64,000 bases of DNA from an uncultured Oceanospirillaceae bacterium (lineage in GTDB: Bacteria; Pseudomonadota; Gammaproteobacteria; Pseudomonadales; Balneatricaceae). Made by a program: the position numbers and the translations under genes. The stretch covers positions 1 through 64,000 of the forward strand of contig CAKZPE010000019.1 of NCBI GenBank assembly GCA_937138495.1, written 5' to 3'. Positions 9,427-18,358 of this stretch are shown piece after piece. Below the pieces are notes generated by a model that searched no databases, was not told where the DNA came from, and saw only the letters and a list, made by a program, of their open reading frames with translations. Within the stretch, counting starts at the first letter, position 1, and each line of letters begins with the position of its first letter.

Positions 9427-12400
9427 ATGAAGATCAATATGCCGGTGACCGAAACGGAAGTTATGATGGAAGAAGGTCAGGAACTGGTTTCCAAAACTGA
9501 CCTGAAAGGAGTTATCACTGAGTGTAATCAGGGCTTTGTGGATATCAGCGGTTTTACGCTGGATGAACTGGTTGGTAATAACCATAATGTGGTCCGGCAT
9601 CCGGATATGCCGCCTGCTGCGTTTCAGGATTTATGGGATACCCTGAAAGCGGAACGTCCCTGGATCGGGATGGTGAAGAACCGTTGTAAAAACGGTGATT
9701 ATTACTGGGTACAGGCGAATATCACCCCAATTAAAGAGAATGGCCATGTAACCGGATATATGTCGGTGCGGGCTAAACCGAGCCGTCAGCAGATCGATGA
9801 AGCTGACAGCCTGTACCGGGACATTAATGCCGGTAAGGCTACCCTGCATGCTGCCCGTCGCTGGCAGCGTTTTAATGTTTTCTCCCGCTGGAAACTGTTT
9901 CAGAAACTCTTTTTCTCGCTGGCAATGGTGTTAATTCCGTTGCTGGCTCTGCTGTTTCTGGTGGTTGCGGAACAAAACAGCGAAATCACTAAAGCGCAGG
10001 ATGAAGTACACGGGGTGGAATACATCCTGCCACTACGTACATTGCAGCAAAATCTGGCGGAGCATCGCGGGCGAACGGCGGCCTATAAAACCGGTGATAT
10101 CAGTCAGGCCGCGCGTCTGGCTGAGCTTAAGGGGCTGATCGCCAGCAATATTTCTGCCGTTGATCGGGTGGATGCGGAATACGGTTCAGGGCTGAAGCTG
10201 AGTGCAGAATGGCAATCTCTGAAAGCCCGCTGGCCTGCGCTTGAGAGCCAGTTAACAACACTGGACGGCCAGCAAAGTTTTGAGCGGCACAGCGCAATCA
10301 TTAGCTCGCTGTTCGATTTTGTCGTACACATTTCAGACAAATCCGGGATGGCTGTCGACCCTAATCTGGACTCTTCGCTGCTGATCAGCCTGACAGTTAA
10401 TGAGTTGTTACCTCTGGCAGACACTCTGGGGGTCATGCGTGGCGCCGGTACAACCATGATCAACAGTGGGGTGGTGGATGATGCTGGCCGGGATTCCATT
10501 CTTACTATGCATGGTCTGGCTGAAAAGACAGTGCATGATATAGAAGACCGTTATCAGGCTCTGTTTAAAGCGAACCCACAGCTGGAAAGTGCCCTGAAAG
10601 GCGAAGCAGAAGGCGTTATCCGCGAAGCGAAAAGTTATTTGCAGCTGGTGGATGAACAGCTGATTTCACGGAATATTTTGACGCTTAGCAGCAGTGCATA
10701 CTTTGCTCAGGGCTCGGAAGTGATTAATCATATATTCTCTCTCTTTGATGAGTCAGAGCACCAACTGAATTATCTGTTAAACGACAGGACAACAAGCTTA
10801 CGTATTACACAGGGCATTGAGCTGGGGGCTGTTCTGTTTATCGTCGCGTTGGCACTGTTCCTCTACTGGCGCACTGTCCGTGGAATCACGCGACCGCTGG
10901 ATTCCGCCGTTCAAATGTTTGAAGCAATTTCCGAAGGTAATTTCTCCACCCGGGCTGATTTAAGTCAGGCAGATGAGATTGGTGATGTACTGCGGGCTCT
11001 GACCAGTATGCAGATCAAACTGGGTTGTGAACTGAATGAAAGCCGGACTAAAGGAGAAGCGGCGCTGCGCATTAAAGTCGCGCTGGATAATGTGTCCAGT
11101 AACGTCATGCTGGCAGATACTGGCGGTCAGCTGATTTATGTGAACCCGGCCGTCGTTGGCATGATGCGTAATGCTGAAGAGGCGCTTCGTCAGGAAATAC
11201 CAGGCTTCTCTGCTGACACATTGCAAAGCGCCAGTTTTGAAACCTTATTCAGTGATTCTGCTCTGCAAAGTCAGTTGCTGGATAAACTGACATCTGCTTA
11301 TAAAACCACGCTTCAGATGGGCGACCGTCACTTTAGCCTGATCGCTAATCCGGTCGTGAATGAAGCCGGGCAGCGTCTGGGAACTGTAATTGAGTGGACA
11401 GATATCACCGAACAGCTGGATGCCGAGAAACAGGTTGAATCACTGATTGCCCGCTCGGTTGCCGGTGAGTTGGATGACCGTCTGGATACGGCGAACTACG
11501 ATGGCTTTATGAAGACCATCAGTGAAGGCGTTAACCAGATGCTGGATACTGTTGTGGTACCCATCAAAGAAGTACGCCGTGTTCTGTCTGAACTGGCCCA
11601 GGGGAATCTGCAGGAGAGAATGGCCGGTGACTTCCGGGGTGAATTTGAAGCGCTCGACCGGGCACTGAATACAACCATGGATCAGTTAAGCGATACGGTA
11701 ATGAATATTCGCACTAATGGTCAGCAGATTAACCACGGTGCCGGTGAAATTGCTCAGGGTAATACTGTGCTGAGTCAGCGGACGGAAGATCAGGCCGCCA
11801 GCCTGGAAGAAACCGCGTCCAGCATGGAAGAAATGACTGCGACGGTTAAGCAAAATGCGGATAACGCCCGCCGGGCCAGTGAGCTGGCCAGCGGTGCCCG
11901 GGATCAGGCAGAGCAGGGGGGCCGGGTTGCCACTGAATCTGCTGAAGCAATGTCGACCATTAACCAGAGCAGCAAGCAGATCGTTGAGATTATCGGGGTG
12001 ATTGATGAGATCGCCTTCCAGACCAACCTGCTGGCACTGAATGCGGCGGTAGAGGCGGCCCGTGCCGGTGAGCAGGGCCGTGGTTTTGCGGTGGTTGCAT
12101 CGGAAGTGCGTAGCCTGGCTCAGCGAAGCGCAAGTGCCGCTAAAGACATTAAAGATCTGATTAACGAGAGTGTGGTGAAAGTGGAAGAAGGCACCCGCCT
12201 GGTGGGCGAGTCCGGCGAGTCACTGGAACAGATTGTTCAGTCGATTAAAGAAGTCAGTGAAATAGTATCGGAAATTGCCAATGCCAGTCAGGAACAGGCC
12301 AGTGGTATTGAACAGGTGAATATTGCCATCGGTTCGATGGATGAAGGTACTCAGCAGAATGCCGCACTGGTTGAGCAGACGGCTGCTGCCAGTGAGTCTG

Positions 12401-12615
12401 TGAATCAGCAGTCGCAGCAGATGATGGATCTGATTGCGTTCTTCTCAATATCTGACGCCGGTGAAATGTCGCCGGCAGTGGCTAATAATGAGGCGATTAG
12501 CAAGCTCATGGGGTCCGCCAGTGAGCAGCGTGAGGTTGAGTCGCCTGTTAAACAGAAGAGCAGCCGGCCTGCCGATTTAATTCAAAGCGGCGGTGACGAA
12601 TGGGAAGAGTTCTGA
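9427..12615 (+). CDS. Chemoreceptor with two cytoplasmic PAS domains and a C-terminal WxxF tether
   Basis: This 1062-residue transducer is built as PAS (about 15-120, Aer-like, with a [13 protein letters not shown] strand), membrane helix (160-181), a helical periplasmic domain (182-461), second helix (462-482), HAMP (483-535), a second PAS (about 548-670), and a signalling domain with the hairpin [20 protein letters not shown]. It therefore has sensors on both sides of the membrane. It ends DEWEEF, which fits the xWxxF pentapeptide that docks CheR/CheB on high-abundance receptors. The start at 9427 has GGAGA six bases upstream; the frame is open to 9328 but lacks a site there. The first PAS could bind a flavin as in Aer, but this is not shown by the sequence. 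Confidence 0.92.
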   Translation: MKINMPVTETEVMMEEGQELVSKTDLKGVITECNQGFVDISGFTLDELVGNNHNVVRHPDMPPAAFQDLWDTLKAERPWIGMVKNRCKNGDYYWVQANITPIKENGHVTGYMSVRAKPSRQQIDEADSLYRDINAGKATLHAARRWQRFNVFSRWKLFQKLFFSLAMVLIPLLALLFLVVAEQNSEITKAQDEVHGVEYILPLRTLQQNLAEHRGRTAAYKTGDISQAARLAELKGLIASNISAVDRVDAEYGSGLKLSAEWQSLKARWPALESQLTTLDGQQSFERHSAIISSLFDFVVHISDKSGMAVDPNLDSSLLISLTVNELLPLADTLGVMRGAGTTMINSGVVDDAGRDSILTMHGLAEKTVHDIEDRYQALFKANPQLESALKGEAEGVIREAKSYLQLVDEQLISRNILTLSSSAYFAQGSEVINHIFSLFDESEHQLNYLLNDRTTSLRITQGIELGAVLFIVALALFLYWRTVRGITRPLDSAVQMFEAISEGNFSTRADLSQADEIGDVLRALTSMQIKLGCELNESRTKGEAALRIKVALDNVSSNVMLADTGGQLIYVNPAVVGMMRNAEEALRQEIPGFSADTLQSASFETLFSDSALQSQLLDKLTSAYKTTLQMGDRHFSLIANPVVNEAGQRLGTVIEWTDITEQLDAEKQVESLIARSVAGELDDRLDTANYDGFMKTISEGVNQMLDTVVVPIKEVRRVLSELAQGNLQERMAGDFRGEFEALDRALNTTMDQLSDTVMNIRTNGQQINHGAGEIAQGNTVLSQRTEDQAASLEETASSMEEMTATVKQNADNARRASELASGARDQAEQGGRVATESAEAMSTINQSSKQIVEIIGVIDEIAFQTNLLALNAAVEAARAGEQGRGFAVVASEVRSLAQRSASAAKDIKDLINESVVKVEEGTRLVGESGESLEQIVQSIKEVSEIVSEIANASQEQASGIEQVNIAIGSMDEGTQQNAALVEQTAAASESVNQQSQQMMDLIAFFSISDAGEMSPAVANNEAISKLMGSASEQREVESPVKQKSSRPADLIQSGGDEWEEF

Positions 12616-12658
12616 GGGTGTAATTCCTGACTGAAAAGAGCGGTTGAAAAGCACTGCT

Positions 12659-12696
12659 AAAAAGCCCGCGACAGGTCAGCTGTTGCGGGCTTTTGG
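12659..12696. terminator. Bidirectional terminator between chemoreceptor and GST genes
   Basis: A G+C-rich stem of about 15 bp (one G-T pair), with AAAAGCCCGC on the left and GCGGGCTTTT on the right, is flanked by A and T runs and lies between two convergent genes. Confidence 0.8.
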
Positions 12697-12705
12697 GTGT
12701 TTTAA

Positions 12706-13353
12706 TTACACTTCAGGAATAATTTGCTGATCCATTTGGCGATCTTTCAGGCGGTCACTCTCAACCAGCGCTCTGATCAGTGGCCGTGATAATACCCGTG
12801 TCCGGTAAGCATTCAGATGCTCATATTCTGAAGGGTTCAGGCGGGCATTTTCAGCCAGAACAAAGAACCAGGCCAGATAGGCGTCAGCTGCGGAGAAGTT
12901 ATCCCCCAGCAGGAACGGCCTGTCTGCCAGATGCTTATTCAGTACTTCAAACCGCAAAGGGGCAAGATCGCGAACTTTATCTTTTACGCTATCGGTTGCT
13001 TCCGGATAAAACACGACTCTGAAAATCTGTTTATGCAACTCTGTTGCACAGAAAGCGATCCAGCGCAGCATCTGAAAATACTCAGGATCAGCCGGATCGC
13101 GGCGGAAGCTGCTGTTCTCCGACTGTGACTGTATCCACAGCAGACAAGTAGATGTTTCCGTAAGGATTTCACCATTTTCAAATGACAGCACCGATACCTG
13201 GCCAAGTGGGTTTATGTCATATAAAGAGGCACCGTTTTCCAGCGTTTTGGTACGCAGGTTCAGATATTCAGTGTTCAGGGGAACACCGCCTTCTGCGGCG
13301 GCAATACGGGCCGCCAGAGAACAGGTGAGCGGTGCGTGCATAAGTGTGGTCAT
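12706..13353 (-). CDS. Glutathione S-transferase family protein
   Basis: The 215-residue protein has an N-terminal thioredoxin-like half (APLTCSLAARIAAAEGG, NPLGQVSVL with the cis-proline region replaced by a valine context, then ETSTCLLWI) and an all-helical C-terminal half (LADRPFLLGDNFSAADAYLAWFFVLA). This matches cytosolic GSTs that conjugate glutathione or reduce disulfides. The substrate is unknown. The serine/cysteine near residues 11-12 could be the glutathione-activating residue. It stands alone, convergent with the chemoreceptor; the AT-rich island begins in its upstream region. Confidence 0.85.
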   Translation of the reverse strand: MTTLMHAPLTCSLAARIAAAEGGVPLNTEYLNLRTKTLENGASLYDINPLGQVSVLSFENGEILTETSTCLLWIQSQSENSSFRRDPADPEYFQMLRWIAFCATELHKQIFRVVFYPEATDSVKDKVRDLAPLRFEVLNKHLADRPFLLGDNFSAADAYLAWFFVLAENARLNPSEYEHLNAYRTRVLSRPLIRALVESDRLKDRQMDQQIIPEV

Positions 13354-13597
13354 CGGATTTCCGTCTGTTGATGAATGGCGTTATCTGTAGCCTGAAAGGA
13401 CTACAAAATCATGGCCTTAGGCTATAAGAAGACGTAAATGATAACGACAGTCAGATGTGACAGATTGCAGGCGAAAACTGACAATATATTGCTATGGTAA
13501 ATATTGAGTTGTATGTGTTGTATTTTTGTATTTGTTTTTGTGATGTTGTTGGGCTTGTTTTCTTTTGTGGTATTGTGGTAGGTTCTTGAAAAATATA
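13354..13597. other. AT-rich leader region left of the inverted repeat
   Basis: Base composition shifts to T-rich DNA across this stretch, marking the left side of the island. It must contain the promoter of the following gene; TATTGT at 13571 and TATAGA at 13594 are weak candidate -10 elements, without a clear -35. A short TAGCCT...AGGCTA inverted pair (13388-13393 and 13419-13424) lies on the GST side. Confidence 0.4.
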
Positions 13598-13617
13598 GAT
13601 AACTAGGAATTATGGAA
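13598..13617 (+). repeat. Left copy of a perfect 20-bp inverted repeat
   Basis: The sequence GATAACTAGGAATTATGGAA is found here and, inverted, at 15725-15744. It contains a Shine-Dalgarno-like AGGAA and an ATG, so it forms the translation start region of the gene to its right. Its middle (ATAA...TTAT, 13599-13613) is a partial dyad, as in tyrosine-recombinase core sites. Confidence 0.85.
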
Positions 13618-14907
13618 TATATGCGATCTGGTAATATTTCTAGCCATGACTCAGTTCAACTTAATGAATTGCAGGATGGAGCTCGTACAGTTCTTTATGA
13701 AGAGATGGCGGAGTATTATTATTTATTTGCAAGGAAAAAATTTCTAAATAAGTCATCTCTTCAGTTAGAAGTTAATTATCATATTGGAAACTTAGTATTG
13801 TTAAGTTTCTACTTTGATGTAGTGCTAATTCAAACCTCTACAATTTTTAACACGAGCGATCAATTCGTAAAGAAAGTAATAGATAATGTATTAATACATC
13901 CAACATTTAAAAGCATGCTAGAAACTAACGTGTTAAAAATTGTAGGTTGGGGAGGAACTATACCTAAGGATATGTTCGAATCAGCTAAGTCCTTTAGCTT
14001 GAATGCAGATGTAAACGCAGATATAAATGATAATAGATTCTCTATTATCTCAGAGTTTTTTAATCCTCAAAATGTTGTATCAAGATCCTCAGTAACACCT
14101 GATAGTAATATCGAATTATTATTCAAAAAAAGATTAGATCAAACTACAGTTATTCGCCGGCCTGAGGATATTCTGGCTATCGATTTTGCTCTAAATAAAT
14201 CAATAGAAAAAACTGGGCAATTAGTAGCTGTATCATTTAATCCTGAATTGGAAAAGTTAGAACTCAGTTCTAAATCTATTGATTCTGTAGGTGTTAGTTT
14301 TATTCAGTCATGGTATGATCACCTCAGCCATGAAATACCTGGTGTTACAACCTATTCACCAATCATAAGTCCAGTATTTATTGATCAAAAGCAAATCATA
14401 TCAAATAATTCTGTTAGAACTTTTCTATATTCCCCACAAATCTTTGCTTCTTTTTTAGGTGGCTATCTTTGCCAGAAAGACTTTAATACCATTATGAGTA
14501 GACCGTTCTATGAACTTCATAAAATAAAAAACGGAGATTGGAAAAGGTTTTCAAGCGCATATCACGAAGCTATTTTTAATGTATCTGAAAATATTAGTTT
14601 TTTAAATTCTGATCTTTATTCTTTTAATGAGCTAGACAGTCAGTCTTGGGGTGATAAATTAACAAAAGCAATTGAAAATAATTCAGACAAAGTTGATGTA
14701 AACGCTTATATTGAAGGACTTGCAATGCTCTCAGGAGTGGTTTTTACACTGCCATTTTTAACTCCTATTTTTAAGTTGGCAGGTGTGGCCGTAGGTAAAA
14801 AATTAAATGACACATTTCACTCAGTCCATAAAAATGCAACTACAGACGTATCTCCATTTATTAAAAAATTACAAATGCATTATGATTTGGAGGGTGCTAA
14901 TGCATAG
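13612..14907 (+). CDS. Protein of unknown family (431 residues) in the AT-rich island
   Basis: I do not recognise this protein. It is rich in Ser, Asn, Ile and Lys, with no signal peptide. Its only notable hydrophobic stretch is near the C-terminus (LAMLSGVVFTLPFLTPIFKLAGVAVG), which could be one membrane helix or a hairpin. The body is mixed alpha/beta in character. Base composition is clearly lower in G+C than neighbouring genes, indicating transfer. The first ATG (13612) lies inside the 20-bp repeat only 3 bases after AGGA; the ATG at 13621 is 11 bases after AGGAA and may be the better start. Its 3' end overlaps the convergent methyltransferase gene by 28 bases. It probably acts with, or as an alternative to, that gene. 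Confidence 0.75.
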   Translation: MEYMRSGNISSHDSVQLNELQDGARTVLYEEMAEYYYLFARKKFLNKSSLQLEVNYHIGNLVLLSFYFDVVLIQTSTIFNTSDQFVKKVIDNVLIHPTFKSMLETNVLKIVGWGGTIPKDMFESAKSFSLNADVNADINDNRFSIISEFFNPQNVVSRSSVTPDSNIELLFKKRLDQTTVIRRPEDILAIDFALNKSIEKTGQLVAVSFNPELEKLELSSKSIDSVGVSFIQSWYDHLSHEIPGVTTYSPIISPVFIDQKQIISNNSVRTFLYSPQIFASFLGGYLCQKDFNTIMSRPFYELHKIKNGDWKRFSSAYHEAIFNVSENISFLNSDLYSFNELDSQSWGDKLTKAIENNSDKVDVNAYIEGLAMLSGVVFTLPFLTPIFKLAGVAVGKKLNDTFHSVHKNATTDVSPFIKKLQMHYDLEGANA

Positions 14908-15722
14908 AAAACAAATTCTGACATAGAATATAGAAATCTCTCACTTTCTAATATGCAAGAACAGCTTTCTTCATTGAATTGCTCTGCCCATTCTATAGAT
15001 TCTTCAATAAGACCCAATTTATATGAGTATTTTGAAATTAGTGCTGCATTTTCTTTGATGTATTTTTTTTGCGGTGCATCAAGAGGATGAGTAAAACTAA
15101 ACGATTGAACCATAGAATTTACTTTTAAAAAGCCATTGGTTTTTAATAAAAATGGTATTTCTCGAGCAAAGAAGTGATTGTAAGATAATTCTCCGGCTTT
15201 ATATGAACAATCAATTTTTGACATTATTTTATTGTATAAACACCTATCGACAGGCCAAAAAAAATCTGAAGCCAAGTCACTATCTTTAATTATTATACGT
15301 CCACCGGGTTTAATGTGTTTTAGCGACTCAATTAAAAGTGAGCTAGGATCTGATATATATGACAAACAGTTAAATATAACTATCACATCAAATTTATTTA
15401 CCACCTCAAGTTCCGATAATTTTTTAACTAAAAAAATTACTTGAGACCTGTGATAGTGATTATTTTTCTTGCGATTTGCTAGTTCGATAGATTCTTCATC
15501 AATATCAATCCCAATGACTTTTCCTTTATGGCCAACCTTATCTGCCACTAATAGACTCCAATCACCAGTTCCGCAGCCGATGTCTAATACCTTATCGCCA
15601 TCAAATATAGGTAATTTATGCACAAGCTCAGATCTTAAACGACTCTTAATAGCATGGTGATTTTCTAACCATTTCTTATCTGAAAATAGTTTCCCTGACT
15701 TACTAGTATAATGTTCCGACAA
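14880..15722 (-). CDS. Class I SAM-dependent methyltransferase in the AT-rich island
   Basis: This protein of about 280 residues has the Rossmann methyltransferase motifs: VLDIGCGTGDWSLLV (motif I), GIDIDEESIELA (acidic end of strand 2), DVIVIFNCLSYI (motif IV region) and IKPGGRIIIKDSD. It resembles small-molecule or protein methyltransferases of the Methyltransf_11/25 type; nothing identifies a DNA target. The frame is open to a GTG at 15746, but TTG 15722 is preferred. It lies 10 bases after AGGAA and just inside the inverted repeat, so it would survive inversion; if the segment flipped, the GTG codon would become a stop. The gene starts just after the recombinase on the same strand and is probably co-transcribed with it now. 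It is AT-rich, like its convergent neighbour. Confidence 0.8.
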   Translation of the reverse strand: MSEHYTSKSGKLFSDKKWLENHHAIKSRLRSELVHKLPIFDGDKVLDIGCGTGDWSLLVADKVGHKGKVIGIDIDEESIELANRKKNNHYHRSQVIFLVKKLSELEVVNKFDVIVIFNCLSYISDPSSLLIESLKHIKPGGRIIIKDSDLASDFFWPVDRCLYNKIMSKIDCSYKAGELSYNHFFAREIPFLLKTNGFLKVNSMVQSFSFTHPLDAPQKKYIKENAALISKYSYKLGLIEESIEWAEQFNEESCSCILESERFLYSMSEFVFYALAPSKS

Positions 15723-15724
15723 TT

Positions 15725-15744
15725 TTCCATAATTCCTAGTTATC
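15725..15744 (-). repeat. Right copy of the perfect 20-bp inverted repeat
   Basis: The reverse complement of these bases is identical over all 20 positions to 13598-13617; identity stops at both ends. On the minus strand it supplies AGGAA for the methyltransferase. The right edge is 8 bases from the recombinase stop codon. Confidence 0.85.
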
Positions 15745-15752
15745 ACTAAAAA

Positions 15753-16697
15753 TTACATAACCTGCTCTCTGATAGCTGCTTTCATCACATTGTCTCTCAG
15801 TGCGATATCCTCAACATGGGTGTAAATTTGTGTTGTTTCGATGCTTTCATGGCCCAGAAGCTTTTGCACAAAACGAATATCTACACCTGCTTCAAGAAGC
15901 TGTGTTGCTGCGGAGTGGCGGTACATGTGGGGCGTTATTGTTCGTCCTATTGCTGCTGATTTTGCATTGTCTTTGACCAGAAGGCGGGCGCTTTGTGATG
16001 ATAGAGCTGCTCCGCGGGTGTTGATAAGAAAGTTGGTGTGAGAAGGCGTTAGCCCGGAGCGGGCCTGAAGATAAATCCTGATAAGTTCCAGAGTTTCTTT
16101 GTCTGGGATGAATACTTTTCGCTCTCTCTGACCTTTGCCGTGGATTTTTATTGTGTTGGAATTGAGGTGGATGTCAGCCAGCTGAATGGATACCAACTCA
16201 GTGATTCTGACCCCCGTGCTGAATAGCAATTCAATGATGATCAAGGTATTCAGATATTTGATTTTTTTTGGGTGGGATATCTTTTTTGAGTCGTATAAAG
16301 AGAGAGGAAGGTTAGCGCTTGCTCTGGCAGAGTGGAACATGGCCCGCAGTTCATCAATTTTAATATTTCTGGGTAATCGTTTAGGCAGCCGGACTTTAAG
16401 GTCAAACTTATAGAAAGGGCTGTTATCAGTGTATTCCTCATTCTCCAGCCATTTAAATAATGTCTTCAGACAGGCCAGTCTGCGTTTGACTGTTGCTTCA
16501 GATCGGCCATCAGAGAACAGGGTATCGACATAATGATAGATGGACTGACGGTTAATGGTATTGATTGCTTTACCTGCACCGGTCAGTGCCTGGAAATTCT
16601 TCAGGTCATGTCGGTAAGCATTAATGGTTAGCGCAGATAGTTTTTTTGTGTGCTGGCAGTAATGGAGATACCGCTCACAGGCATCAGTTAGCTTCAT
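15753..16697 (-). CDS. Tyrosine-type site-specific recombinase (XerC/D-like)
   Basis: The 314-residue protein has an N-terminal SAM-like DNA-binding domain (ALTINAYRHDLKNF, residues about 20-95) and a catalytic domain with every expected residue: Arg in TGVRITEL, Lys in HGKGQRERK, His-x-x-Arg in PHMYRHSAA, His in LLGHESIETTQ and the nucleophile Tyr in IYTHV. It cuts and rejoins DNA through a 3'-phosphotyrosine at short core sites. It is not XerC or XerD by context. It is the only recombinase in the island and lies against the inverted-repeat-bounded segment, 6 bases before the longest form of the methyltransferase gene on the same strand. It could act as an invertase of that segment or as the integrase that brought the island in. 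Confidence 0.9.
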   Translation of the reverse strand: MKLTDACERYLHYCQHTKKLSALTINAYRHDLKNFQALTGAGKAINTINRQSIYHYVDTLFSDGRSEATVKRRLACLKTLFKWLENEEYTDNSPFYKFDLKVRLPKRLPRNIKIDELRAMFHSARASANLPLSLYDSKKISHPKKIKYLNTLIIIELLFSTGVRITELVSIQLADIHLNSNTIKIHGKGQRERKVFIPDKETLELIRIYLQARSGLTPSHTNFLINTRGAALSSQSARLLVKDNAKSAAIGRTITPHMYRHSAATQLLEAGVDIRFVQKLLGHESIETTQIYTHVEDIALRDNVMKAAIREQVM

Positions 16698-16795
16698 AAA
16701 GATCCTCAGATAGGCTCTGACTACAGGTTCGTTTACTGGTTTAGCGTGTTGGTTGGCTTACTATAGAGATCTGCAAACCGATTGCGAGGGTATGA

Positions 16796-17980
16796 TTACA
16801 TTTCATCCCGCGCCAGCGGGTGTTGCATCGGCCAGACGGTGCGGAGGCCTTTTAGCAGGTGCTGATGTTCTTTGGCGCACAGCATATTTTTAATGGCGAT
16901 GCCGGTATCCCCGCCGGTGGCCTGTTCTTCACCGATTTCAGCGGGCTGAGCCTGGGCGTTGGTGATCAGGCGGATCAGGGGTTCATCAAGTTTTTTCGTC
17001 AGGCGGGTCACGATGCCAATTTCACCGCTGGTCAGCACAATCAGACTGCCCGGTGAATAGATCCCGATGGCATTGATCAGCAGCGTCACCAGATCCCCGT
17101 CAATTGAGCTGCCGCGTTGTTGTAGCATCTGGCGCAGGGCATCTTTGTGCAGAATACGGCTGCGGTAAGCACGGGGACGAATCAGGGCGGTATAGTTATC
17201 GGTAATGGCCAGCAGTTTGGCGTCTTCACTGAGATCTGAACCGCTGATTCCGTGTGGATAACCGCTGCCATCGATCCGTTCGTGGTGCTGAAGAACGGCC
17301 GTTAACCAGCGTTTTTCAGTTACTCCGTGGCTGGTCAGGAGGTCATGCCCGGTTTGTGGGTGGTCGTCAATAATGGCTTGCTGCTCTGAGCTGAGGGCGT
17401 CTTCCTGTTGGAATACCTGTTCCTGAATTTCAAGCATACCGATGTTCTGGGTCAGTGCTGCGACCAGTATAGGCAGGCGGTCCAGTGGGCCTTTGCCCTG
17501 ACGGCGGCAGGCAGCTTCACACAAAATAGCATTATGCAGTGGGTGGGCCAGATAGTTAGGTGCTTCGAGATTCAGCTGAATACTGCCGACCATTGCGTCG
17601 GTATTTTCATCACAGGCGTACTGGATATCCAGTGCGATACGCATGATTCGGTTGATGAATGTCGGATCGTTTTCTTCATGAAGAATTTCGAAGGCGTTTT
17701 TCAGGTGATCAAGCAGCGTATTGACGATCAGAAAACTGACTGCCGGTTCATTCGGGTCCCGGCGTTTTGTCTGGGAAACGTTCGCTTCTTCAGCTGTGCT
17801 GTAATAACAGGCACCCCGGGTGATCAGTTGGGCTATCTGGCTGTCACTTTTAATCACATGCCCTTCAGACAGCAACAGTGAGCCACCCGCGGAGAATATA
17901 TCCCAGCTCAGAGCCTCTCCGGCAGAGATGTCATTGTCGGTCAGTTTTCGTTTTACCAGCTCATCGCTTGTTTTTGTCAT
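16796..17980 (-). CDS. HD-GYP-like protein with degenerate HD motif
   Basis: The protein has about 394 residues from ATG 17980 (a GTG at 18025 is also open; neither has a clear ribosome site). The N-terminal ~130 residues are of unknown type. Residues about 140-300 follow HD-GYP phosphodiesterases: DHPQTGHDLL, HHERIDGSGYPHGISG (232-247) and ITDNYTALIRPRAYR. However, the metal-binding HDIGK signature is replaced by QNIGM (178-182), so both HD ligands are lost. HD-GYP enzymes hydrolyse c-di-GMP; this one is probably catalytically impaired and may act as a c-di-GMP-responsive or scaffold protein. It lies next to the AT-rich island but has normal composition. Confidence 0.85.
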   Translation of the reverse strand: MTKTSDELVKRKLTDNDISAGEALSWDIFSAGGSLLLSEGHVIKSDSQIAQLITRGACYYSTAEEANVSQTKRRDPNEPAVSFLIVNTLLDHLKNAFEILHEENDPTFINRIMRIALDIQYACDENTDAMVGSIQLNLEAPNYLAHPLHNAILCEAACRRQGKGPLDRLPILVAALTQNIGMLEIQEQVFQQEDALSSEQQAIIDDHPQTGHDLLTSHGVTEKRWLTAVLQHHERIDGSGYPHGISGSDLSEDAKLLAITDNYTALIRPRAYRSRILHKDALRQMLQQRGSSIDGDLVTLLINAIGIYSPGSLIVLTSGEIGIVTRLTKKLDEPLIRLITNAQAQPAEIGEEQATGGDTGIAIKNMLCAKEHQHLLKGLRTVWPMQHPLARDEM

Positions 17981-18358
17981 GCAGCGTCTGCTTGTGGTCC
18001 GGCTATCAGCTGTATACCTGAGCACGACAGCTGGAAGAACACAGATATGAGAGCCGGAGGATTAATCTCACGATCACTTTGTTCATTTTATATTCATATT
18101 AACGGCCGGTTTGAGGAAGACTCAACGATAAAAACCCAGATTGAGTAATGCATTTCGTAGTTTTGTCTGTGTAAAGCGACGTTTTTTTCAAATATTTCAG
18201 TGAATGATTATCTGTTTTATATGTTAATAGTTATCATTTTTAATGATTTGCGCAGAACTCTTTAGTATTCTTTGCGCCGGATTTTTAGTGTTACAGCGCT
18301 TGGTTTTAAAGGTTGTGACGGTGTGCCGCAGATTTAAACCGGGTTATGTAACAGAATA
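17981..18358. other. Divergent regulatory region between HD-GYP and ECF sigma genes
   Basis: About 380 bases, AT-rich in the middle. It contains the Fur-type box at 18222-18236 and presumably both promoters; no other gene is seen. Confidence 0.5.
18222..18236 (+). promoter_or_regulatory. Fur box upstream of the ECF sigma gene
   Basis: TGTTAATAGTTATCA matches the 7-1-7 Fur consensus TGATAATnATTATCA at 12 of 14 defined positions. It lies about 120 bases before the sigma gene, consistent with iron repression of this regulatory cassette. Confidence 0.75.

Noticed and set aside
13598..15744. Terminal inverted repeats of a transposon
   Set aside because: No transposase lies between the repeats, no flanking target duplication was seen, and the repeats double as gene start regions beside a tyrosine recombinase. 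Not fully excluded.
13598..16697. Integron cassette array
   Set aside because: The recombinase lacks an obvious integron-type insertion, the genes are convergent rather than co-oriented, and no attC-like structured sites were seen.
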